DNA from: Micropruina sonneratiae
Lineage (GTDB): Bacteria > Actinomycetota > Actinomycetes > Propionibacteriales > Propionibacteriaceae
Length of the DNA: 64,000 nucleotides
Reading direction: 5' to 3'
NCBI RefSeq assembly: GCF_025972045.1
Contig: NZ_JAPDHX010000005.1
Coordinates: 248,001 to 312,000 of the forward strand
Position numbers and translations under genes: made by a program. This document shows, in pieces, positions 19,751-26,654 of the stretch. Every line of letters begins with the position of its first letter. Position 1 is the stretch's first letter. The notes beneath the pieces were generated by a model. That model saw only the letters and a program-made list of their open reading frames with translations. It made no database searches and was not told the origin of the DNA.

Positions 19751-21088
19751 TCAGCCGCCGGCACGGTGGTAGCGCAGGGAGTTGGGCCGGACTTCGGCCT
19801 CGTCGCCGATCCGCAGGCCGGCGGCGATCCGCCCGTCGTCGCGCAGCGCCTCGAGCCGGGGCAGCATCCGGTCACGGATCGCCCACGGGTCGAGGGTGTT
19901 GAGGTAGATCTTGGTGGCTCCCTCGAAGCCGGCCAGGGTCGAGATCCGCCACTTCAGCACCACCCGCCACGGCATGGCCACGTCGACGTCGAGCGGCCGG
20001 TAGTGCCACTCCTCGTTGCACGGCACCTCCACCCCGGTGGCGGCGTGCATGGCGTGCAGCAGGTCGGACATGCCCTGCACCTCCTCGGGCGACTGCTCCC
20101 ACGGGTCGCATTCGGCGCTCTTGGAGTAGATCTCCAGCGACGGGAACCGGTGCCCGAAGCCGGCGAAGGCGATCGCGTGGTCGTTCTCGGCCAGCACCAG
20201 GTTGCGGTAGCCGGCGTAGTTGACGGCGTCCTCGTTGAACACGTTCGGGTTCGCCCGCAGCATCGCCACCGCCCGCTCGGCCTGGACGCCGCGTTCGTCG
20301 ATCGCCACCAGCTGTTTGTGCAGGTGGTCGAACGACGCCCCGGCCGGCCGCAGCCAGTTCTGGAACACCACCACATAGCGGGCGTAGCGGTTCAGGTTGA
20401 GCAGCGCCTGGATCGACTCGACGGTGAAGACGACCAGCGCGGCGTGCTCGTCGACCGACATCGTTCCGGCGCCCGCCAGTTGGGTGTTGTCCACCGCACC
20501 GTCTACGAAGTGTCGGCGGCTGATGATGACGTCATGCCCGCCGCCGAAGAAGCCGGACGCGAAGGCCACCTGCTCGGCCTCGGTCATGGCGTCCACCTGA
20601 TCGGGTGTACGGCCGCCCGCCAGCAGTTTCGTGCGGGCCACCCCCAACACATGCGCCCGGCCCGCCGGTGAGGCCAGGTAGGCGGCCTTCCGGGCCGCCA
20701 CCCGCGGAGGCAGCGTGTAGCCGTAGTTGGCGTGCCAGTAGTCGTAGCTGAGGATCTCGAACAGGTTCGGCACCCGCCGGAACTCGGCGGTGGTCTTGAA
20801 CAACTGCTCGGCGGTGGTGCCGTACTGCGTCTGCCACCCCCCGTCCGGACGCCGCCACACCCGGGCCTTCTCGGGTGGCGTCTCGAGGTAGCGCTGTTCG
20901 CAGAACGGGCAGTGGCGGCCGTGCGCCTCCGGGTCGAGTGGCAACGGCTCGGGCAGCGAACCGCCCAGCGGCCTGTTGCCGCGTCCGGCGACCGTCCAGA
21001 CCTCGGTGCCGGAGAACGGGTTGAGTTGCTTGACGGTGCCGTCCACCATCACGGACAACCACTCCGGCTTCCGGTGGAACGCCTGCAT
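19751..21088 (-). CDS. DUF4921 family protein (GalT/HIT-like fold)
   Basis: The 445-residue protein resembles actinobacterial DUF4921 proteins related to galactose-1-phosphate uridylyltransferase. There is a CPFCEQRY zinc-binding-like motif near 60, then ILSYDYWHANYGY, ISRRHFVDGA, QNWLRPAGASFDHLHKQLVAI (an H-x-H-x-Q-like motif) and EEWHYRPLDVDVAMPWRVVLKW near the C terminus. These HIT-type histidines imply nucleotidyl- or phosphoryl-transfer chemistry, but no reaction is established to my knowledge. GGGGAG before ATG 21088 supports the start. It diverges from the WhiB-like gene. Confidence 0.8.
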   Translation of the reverse strand: MQAFHRKPEWLSVMVDGTVKQLNPFSGTEVWTVAGRGNRPLGGSLPEPLPLDPEAHGRHCPFCEQRYLETPPEKARVWRRPDGGWQTQYGTTAEQLFKTTAEFRRVPNLFEILSYDYWHANYGYTLPPRVAARKAAYLASPAGRAHVLGVARTKLLAGGRTPDQVDAMTEAEQVAFASGFFGGGHDVIISRRHFVDGAVDNTQLAGAGTMSVDEHAALVVFTVESIQALLNLNRYARYVVVFQNWLRPAGASFDHLHKQLVAIDERGVQAERAVAMLRANPNVFNEDAVNYAGYRNLVLAENDHAIAFAGFGHRFPSLEIYSKSAECDPWEQSPEEVQGMSDLLHAMHAATGVEVPCNEEWHYRPLDVDVAMPWRVVLKWRISTLAGFEGATKIYLNTLDPWAIRDRMLPRLEALRDDGRIAAGLRIGDEAEVRPNSLRYHRAGG

Positions 21089-21304
21089 GGGTAGTGCTCC
21101 CCTGGATCATGTAGTGAGGGTCAGGTTATCGTCGCTGCTAGTTCGGCCAGGGACTGACTCGCGCAAATGGGCAGGCCGGCAGCGGATTCCCCTCGACAGG
21201 TTCTCACCAGGGACGGTTCGGCGGGTTTTCCGGGGGAGTTGCAACCGAATCGTGATTGTCCGCGTCCAACCCCGATGAGGACCAGTCACGGAAGTGAGTA
21301 CGAC

Positions 21305-21868
21305 ATGCTGCATAGCACCAGCGCCCAGCGCGCCGCCTGCATCGAGGATCCGGCGCTGTTCCAGCACGAACTGCTGGAGGAGCCGGCCAGGGCCCGCGGG
21401 GACGCCGCGCGCCAGCGTCAGGCCGCACTGCTGCAGGCCAGGGCCGCGAACGCGTGCGCCCAGTGCCCGTTGTTCGAGTCCTGCCTCTACGACGCCGTGG
21501 TCAAGCACGACGTCGCCGGTTTCGTGGCGGGCACCACCGAAACCCAGCGCGGGCAGCTCCGCGCCACTCTCGGCGTCCGCGTCGAGCCCGAGGATCTGGA
21601 CAGCCTCGCCGGCGTCGTACGCGGGTCGCACCAGCTCAACCACGAAGAGGTCGTCCGGCTGCGCCAGGCGAACCCGCACGAAAGCCTCGAGGTGCTCGCG
21701 ATGCGCCTGGGGTGCTCGCTGTCCACCGTGAAGCGGCACATGCGGCGCGCCCGCAACGCACCGGCCGAGAACAAGCTGGCGGTCGTGCGACCCAGCATGC
21801 AGCGGGTGCTGGACGCCTTCGCGGCCCTGTTGGGCCGCACCCGGACGCGCGAGCGCCGGGTCGCCTGA
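21305..21868 (+). CDS. Atypical WhiB-like regulator with C-terminal HTH segment
   Basis: The 187-residue protein carries four cysteines in the WhiB order: Cys12, then Cys51-x2-Cys54-x5-Cys60, as expected for a [4Fe-4S] cluster. The first spacing (38) is longer than usual and the normally tryptophan-containing turn (GVWGG) reads GFVAG, though the following TTETQRGQL still fits. A second domain (about 115-150) contains VRLRQANPHESLEVLAMRLG and SLSTVKRHMRRAR, a helix-turn-helix. Wbl proteins usually partner sigma factors; here a DNA-binding domain is added. The ATG at 21305 is chosen with GGAAG upstream; in-frame ATG 21275 is an alternative. A hairpin terminator follows. Confidence 0.75.
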   Translation: MLHSTSAQRAACIEDPALFQHELLEEPARARGDAARQRQAALLQARAANACAQCPLFESCLYDAVVKHDVAGFVAGTTETQRGQLRATLGVRVEPEDLDSLAGVVRGSHQLNHEEVVRLRQANPHESLEVLAMRLGCSLSTVKRHMRRARNAPAENKLAVVRPSMQRVLDAFAALLGRTRTRERRVA

Positions 21869-21876
21869 GACACCCC

Positions 21877-21906
21877 ACTGGTGCGCCCCCTCGGGGGCGC
21901 ACCAGT
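21877..21906 (+). terminator. Hairpin terminator after the WhiB-like gene
   Basis: A perfect inverted repeat (ACTGGTGCGCCCC and its complement) closes on a CTCG tetraloop nine bases after the stop codon. It could also stop transcription of the broken peptide-transporter genes coming from the other side. Confidence 0.8.
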
Positions 21907-21915
21907 TGCGTGCGG

Positions 21916-21984
21916 CTACTCGGGGACCGCCGCCTCGACCACCAGCGACTCGGCCGGGTCACCGGGTGTCGTGCCACTGGGCCG
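21916..21984 (-). pseudogene. C-terminal scrap of a peptide-ABC-operon gene
   Basis: A short frame reading GTTPGDPAESLVVEAAVPE and ending at TAG (21916-21918) is joined out of frame to the permease fragment. The acidic hydrophobic ending resembles C termini of oligopeptide-transporter ATPases, but it is too short to assign firmly. Confidence 0.4.
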
Positions 21985-22189
21985 AACAGATCGGCGCCGA
22001 TGTAGGTGAGGTACTGCTGCAGCAGCGGCTTGTCGAAGCCGTACTGCTCGTTGATCCTGGCGATCGCGTCGGGTGTCGCCTTCTCGCCCAGCAGCGCCCG
22101 GGCCGGGTCCCCCGGCAAGGCGCGCAGCCACAGGAAGAGCAGCACGCTGAGTCCGAACAGCACCGGCACCATCAACAGGATGCGGCGAG
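21985..22189 (-). pseudogene. N-terminal fragment of a DppB/OppB-type peptide permease
   Basis: About 65 residues match the start of dipeptide/oligopeptide ABC permeases: RRILLMVPVLFGLSVLLFLW as the first helix, then RALPGDPARALLGEKA and ARINEQYGFDKPLLQQY. The original start codon and the remaining five helices and EAA loop are missing. At its upstream edge it is joined directly to the binding-protein fragment near 22180-22190. Confidence 0.75.
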
Positions 22190-22432
22190 CAGGCCCTCGA
22201 ACTGCTGCCGAGCGACCCGGAAGGTCTCGCCGTCGCTGGCCATCGCCGGGTCGAGCATGACCGGATCGGAGGAGGCCGCGAAGACGAACGTGTCCTTGGT
22301 GTCGCCGCCGGCCTCACCGGAGGCGCCGGGGCTACTGTTCCGCTGGCTCTGCACACAGCCGCCGAACCCGGCGAGCAGGGTGACCGCCGCCGCAACAGCC
22401 ACGCCGCGGCGTAGGGTGTTCAGCTTTGTCAC
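22190..22432 (-). pseudogene. N-terminal fragment of a peptide-binding lipoprotein (SBP family 5)
   Basis: From GTG 22432, a signal peptide and lipobox (LLAGFGGC) are followed by a linker and the conserved opening of family 5 solute-binding proteins (FVFAASSDPVMLDPAMASDG, then FRVARQQFEGLLA). The frame then hits the junction and stops 13 bases later at TGA. About 450 residues are absent. The leader is intact, so a short exported lipopeptide could still be made. Confidence 0.8.
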
Positions 22433-22544
22433 GTTGTGATTCCCATCCCTGAGGGCAGCGGGTTGCCGCCTGTTCCCGGGGCTAGCGGTCGATCACGTAA
22501 GCGCGACTGGATGTCGATGAAGTGTTCCCAAGCTGTTATAGCCG

Positions 22545-23342
22545 TCAGAACCAGCGGCGCAGTTCCTCGGCCGTTCCCCCGTCGAGAAACGGCCCGGTGA
22601 CGTGGTCGGCCGCGGCCCTCACCACCTCCGGGGCCTCGCCCAGCGCCACTCCACGTCCCGCCCAGCGCAGCATCTCGATGTCGTTGCGGCCATCGCCCAG
22701 GGCGAGCACGTCGGCGGGGTCCACCCCGAGGTCCCTGCACACTCCGGCCAGGCCGTAGGACTTGTCGACCCCCTCGGGGGCGATGTCCAGCCAGGCCGTG
22801 TACCCGATGAAGTAACTGACCCCCTGCAGCCCGAGCCGGTGCGCCAGCCGCAGGAAGTCGTCCTCGGAGGCGTTTGGGTCGCGCACGACGACGCGGGTCA
22901 CCGGTTCGGCGACCAGTTCGCCCAACTCGACCTGGACCAGCTCACCGGTCAGCTCGCCCTCGGGGAACGGCCGGTTGACCTTGAACCCCTCACCGATCAC
23001 CTCGATCGCCACCATCGCCTCGGGATGCTCGGCCAGCACCCGGTCGACCACGTCGGCGGGATCGAAGGTGACCCGCTCGAGCAGTTCCAGCGGCGGGTAG
23101 CTGACTCGCACCGCCCCGTTGGACGAGACGTGCTGGCCGGGCGGCAGGTCGAGCAGGTCGGCCAGCGGCTTGGTGCCGGTCCAGCCCCGTCCGGTGCTCA
23201 GCACCACCGGGACGCCGGCGGCCACCACGCCGGCCACGGCGGCCCGGACGGCGTCCGGCACCGTGCCGTCACCGCCCATCAGGGTGCCGTCGATGTCGAG
23301 GGCGACCAGCCGGGGCCGCCATCCGGAGTTCGTGTACACCAT
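22545..23342 (-). CDS. HAD-superfamily phosphatase, Cof type
   Basis: The 265-residue cytosolic protein has all Cof-like HAD motifs: LVALDIDGTL (motif I, nucleophile Asp near 16), LSTGRGW (motif II), a large cap domain (about 85-190), DKSYGL (motif III lysine) and ALGDGRNDIEML (motif IV). Relatives dephosphorylate sugar phosphates, FMN or pyridoxal phosphate; the substrate here is open. The ATG at 23342 is used. The 104 bp past its stop codon hold only the leader of the broken binding-protein gene. Confidence 0.88.
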   Translation of the reverse strand: MVYTNSGWRPRLVALDIDGTLMGGDGTVPDAVRAAVAGVVAAGVPVVLSTGRGWTGTKPLADLLDLPPGQHVSSNGAVRVSYPPLELLERVTFDPADVVDRVLAEHPEAMVAIEVIGEGFKVNRPFPEGELTGELVQVELGELVAEPVTRVVVRDPNASEDDFLRLAHRLGLQGVSYFIGYTAWLDIAPEGVDKSYGLAGVCRDLGVDPADVLALGDGRNDIEMLRWAGRGVALGEAPEVVRAAADHVTGPFLDGGTAEELRRWF

Positions 23343-23618
23343 TGCCCGTTCAGGCTTTCAGCCGACGCCGCCGACGGCAAACCTGGCGTCCACACCGTCG
23401 CCCCCGTCCGCCTTCGGCGTTGAAGTGGGGCCGGGCGGCGAAGCATGCTGGAGGGCGGCAACGACGCCACGAAAAGTCCCCTTCATGCTGCTGCTGACCG
23501 CCGCCGGGCTGGTGTTCGTCTGCTGGGAGGGCTGGCATCAACGGCTCAGCTACCTGTGGGCGCACGTGGCCGCGTGCTAGTTGTGCCGGCTGCAGGCGCG
23601 GTTCACCGCGCCGCTGGA

Positions 23619-24893
23619 TCAGCCGACCGGAGTCAGGAACTCGCGACCGCCCAGGTAGGGCCGCAGCGCCTCGGGGATGCGCACCGACCCGTCCGGCTGC
23701 TGATGGTTCTCCAGAATGGTGATGATCGTCCGGGTCATCGCGCACAGCGTGCCGTTGAGGGTTGCGACCGGCTCGGTGCCGGCGTCGGTACGCATCCGGA
23801 CGTTCAGCCGGCGGGCCTGGAAGGTGGTGCAGTTCGAGGTCGAGGTGATCTCGCGGTACCGGCCCTGGGTGGGGATCCAGCCGTAGCAGTCGTACTTGCG
23901 CGCCGCGCTGAGCCCCAGGTCGCCGGAGGCCACCTCGAGCACCTGGAACGGGATCTCCAGCGCGCTGATGAACTCCTTCTCGAAGCCCAGCAGCTTGCGG
24001 TGCAACTCGTCCGCCTCGTCCGGACGGCAGTAGACGAACATCTCGACCTTGTCGAACCAGTGCACCCGGAAGATGCCGCGGGTGTCCTTGCCGTAGCTGC
24101 CCGCCTCGCGCCGGTAGCAGGGTGAATAGCCGGCGTAGAGCCGGGGCAGGGTCGCGGCGTCCAGGATCTCGTCGCTGTGGTAGGCCGCGAGCGCCACCTC
24201 GGAGGTGCCGACCAGGTACAGGTCGTCGGCCGGCAGGTGGTAGACGTCCTGGGCAGCCTGGCCGAGGAAACCGGTGCCCTCCATCGCCGACGGCTTGACC
24301 AGCGCCGGCGGCAGGATCGGCGTGAACCCCCACTCGGTGGCCTTCGCCATGGCCAGGTTGACCAGCGCCAGCTCCAACAGCGCGCCCTGGCCGGTGAGGA
24401 AGTAGAACCGGGCGCCCGACACCTTCGCGCCGCGCGGCATGTCGATCGCACCCAGCAGCTCACCGAGCTCGAGGTGGTCGCGCGGTTCGAAGCCCTCGGC
24501 GGCGAAGTCGCGCGGGGTGCCGTGGCTGGAGACGATCGTGAAGTCGTCCTCGCCGCCGCGCGGGACGTCGTCGAAGACCGGGTTGGGCAGCGCCAGCATC
24601 AGTTCGTCGAAGGCCTGGCCGGCCTCGGCCGCCGCCGCCTCTGCCGCCTTCACCTGGCCGGCCAGCTCGCGGGTGCGGGTGATCAGGGCGGCCTTGTCGT
24701 CGCCCTTCGCCTTCGCCACCTCCTTGCCGAGCGTCTTCTGCTCGGCCCGCAGCCCCTCGAACGCGGCGATGGACGAGCGGCGCGCCTCGTCCGCCTCGAC
24801 CAGCCGATCCACCAGCTCGGCGGACTCGCCGCGCGCCTCCTGCGCGGCACGGAGACGGTCGGCTTCGGTACGCAGCAACTTCAGGTCGATCAC
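23619..24893 (-). CDS. serS: Seryl-tRNA synthetase
   Basis: The 424-residue class II synthetase charges tRNA-Ser with serine. The N-terminal coiled-coil arm (about 1-105, starting [18 protein letters not shown]) grips the long variable arm. Class II motifs follow: motif 1 around [30 protein letters not shown], motif 2 [28 protein letters not shown] with the catalytic Arg, and motif 3 [36 protein letters not shown] of many homologues is HWFDKVE here. The start is GTG 24893. It is the only synthetase in the window; two of the three tRNAs here are serine tRNAs. Confidence 0.97.
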   Translation of the reverse strand: MIDLKLLRTEADRLRAAQEARGESAELVDRLVEADEARRSSIAAFEGLRAEQKTLGKEVAKAKGDDKAALITRTRELAGQVKAAEAAAAEAGQAFDELMLALPNPVFDDVPRGGEDDFTIVSSHGTPRDFAAEGFEPRDHLELGELLGAIDMPRGAKVSGARFYFLTGQGALLELALVNLAMAKATEWGFTPILPPALVKPSAMEGTGFLGQAAQDVYHLPADDLYLVGTSEVALAAYHSDEILDAATLPRLYAGYSPCYRREAGSYGKDTRGIFRVHWFDKVEMFVYCRPDEADELHRKLLGFEKEFISALEIPFQVLEVASGDLGLSAARKYDCYGWIPTQGRYREITSTSNCTTFQARRLNVRMRTDAGTEPVATLNGTLCAMTRTIITILENHQQPDGSVRIPEALRPYLGGREFLTPVG

Positions 24894-25081
24894 CGGTTCA
24901 GCCTATCGGCCCCGGCTGCCCCGTCCTGACCGGGGTTGGCGTCGGTGCGAGCCCATCCACAGATCCTCGACTTCTGCACCACCGTCACGGGGTCGCTGCT
25001 CTCCACCCCTTCGGTTGATTTTCCTGGACGATCCGACGCTGCCCTGACGAAACGCCCTCGTCCTGGGTGCCACAATGACGC

Positions 25082-26644
25082 ATGCGGAGTAGGCGGCTCG
25101 GAGTCGGACCCCTTGCCACGGTCACTTTCGGCGTGGGTTTCGGGGTGTGGACGGCGCTGCTGTACGGCGGCGCGCTGACCGGCCTGGACGCCGTCGTGGC
25201 GCCGCTGCCGCACTGGCAGAACCCGGTCGTCCAGGTCGCCGCCGCGCTGGCCATCGTGTTCCACCCGTTCGTGCTGTACGCCGGCCTGCTCGGGGTGGCG
25301 GTCTGGGCCTACCGGCGCCGGCTGCGCAACCTCACCGTCGGCGTCGTGCTGGCCGTCGGCCTGGGCTGGGGCGGCTACGAACTGGTCAAGTTCCTGGTGC
25401 AGCGGCCGCGGCCCACTGACACGCTCAGCGACCTGATCACCAGCAGCGGCTGGTCGTACCCGTCGGGACACATGGTGGCGACGATCACCGCCGCCCTGGT
25501 GGTCGTGTCGGTCACCACCACGACCCGGCAGCCGCGTGGCGTCATCGAGTTCCTGCGCTACCTGGGGGTCGCCCTGGTGCTGCTGGTGGCGCTCGACCGC
25601 TGGCTGCTGCACGCACACTTCCTCAGCGACATCGTCGGCGGCTTCATGCTGGGCGGCTTCACCGCCAGCCTGGCGCTCACCATCACCCGCGTCCACATGC
25701 AGCCCGCGCGGCCCACCAAAGCCGCGGCAGCGGCGTCCGACAAGCCCAAACGGTGCGCGATCGTGGTCAATCCGACCAAGATCCCCGACTGGGCGGCGTT
25801 CCGCCGGCACGTCGAGTTCGCCTGTTCGGAGAGCGGCTGGACGCCCATGTTCCTGGAGACCAGCGTCGACGACCCCGGCCGCAGCATGACGCGCTCCGCG
25901 GTCGAGGCCGGCGTCGATCTGGTGATGGTGGCCGGCGGCGACGGCACCGTGCGGGTGGTGTGCTCGGAGCTGTCCGGCACGGGCGTCCCGGTGGGGCTGC
26001 TGCCCTCGGGCACCGGCAACCTGCTGGCCCGCAACCTGGGCGTGCCGCTGGACGAGTCCGAGGCGCTGGACGTCGTGCTGCACGGCCGGGTGGACAGCAT
26101 CGACCTGGTCGAGCTCACCATCGACGACGCCGACCACCCCGAGCACATCGCGGTCATGGCGGGCATGGGCCTGGACGCCCGGATCATGAGCGGCACCGAC
26201 GACGGCCTGAAGAAGATCATCGGCCCGGCCGCCTACGTGGTGGCCGCCGGGGACGCCGCGAACCTGCCCTCGTTCGACGTGACGGTGAGCCTGGACGGCG
26301 CCGAGCCGATGGAACGGCATGCCGGGCTGGTGATGGTCGGCAACGTCGGCTCGCTGCAGGGCAACCTGCAACTGCTGCCGGACGCCCGCTTCGACGACGG
26401 GAAGCTCGACCTGTTCGTGGCGTCGCCGGCCAGCGTCGCCGACTGGCTGCGGATCACCACCAGCGTCCTGCTGCCGGGTAAGGAGGCGTCCGAGATCGAC
26501 CGCGGCCAGGGCTCCGAGGTGCTGATCGAGACCTCCGAGCCGGTCGAGTACCAGCTCGACGGGGACGCCGCCGGCGAGTGCCGCAAGCTGCACGCCCGGA
26601 TCGTGCCGAAGACCCTGAACGTGATGGTGCCCGAGAAGCGCTGA
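25082..26644 (+). CDS. PAP2 phosphatase-diacylglycerol kinase fusion protein
   Basis: A 520-residue bifunctional membrane protein. The N-terminal half (about 1-215) is a PAP2 lipid phosphatase with several helices and the three catalytic blocks: KFLVQRPRP, YPSGH, and RWLLHAHFLSD. The C-terminal half (about 220-520) is a DgkB/LCB5-type lipid kinase with VVNPTKIPD, MVAGGDGTVRVV and LLPSGTGNLLARN. Dephosphorylation of a polyprenyl or phosphatidyl phosphate and rephosphorylation of a lipid alcohol are the family reactions. The fusion recurs in actinomycetes; the actual lipid is not known from sequence. It is convergent with the TyrA-PheA-like gene, 10 bp apart. Confidence 0.9.
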   Translation: MRSRRLGVGPLATVTFGVGFGVWTALLYGGALTGLDAVVAPLPHWQNPVVQVAAALAIVFHPFVLYAGLLGVAVWAYRRRLRNLTVGVVLAVGLGWGGYELVKFLVQRPRPTDTLSDLITSSGWSYPSGHMVATITAALVVVSVTTTTRQPRGVIEFLRYLGVALVLLVALDRWLLHAHFLSDIVGGFMLGGFTASLALTITRVHMQPARPTKAAAAASDKPKRCAIVVNPTKIPDWAAFRRHVEFACSESGWTPMFLETSVDDPGRSMTRSAVEAGVDLVMVAGGDGTVRVVCSELSGTGVPVGLLPSGTGNLLARNLGVPLDESEALDVVLHGRVDSIDLVELTIDDADHPEHIAVMAGMGLDARIMSGTDDGLKKIIGPAAYVVAAGDAANLPSFDVTVSLDGAEPMERHAGLVMVGNVGSLQGNLQLLPDARFDDGKLDLFVASPASVADWLRITTSVLLPGKEASEIDRGQGSEVLIETSEPVEYQLDGDAAGECRKLHARIVPKTLNVMVPEKR

Positions 26645-26654
26645 GCGGGCCTGC

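Noticed and set aside
23484-23580. Short hydrophobic frame (MLLLTAAGLVFVCWEGWHQ) between the HAD and serS genes
   Set aside because: Thirty-one codons, no ribosome-binding site, no recognisable family; the 275-bp gap is otherwise empty. It could be a fragment but cannot be supported.
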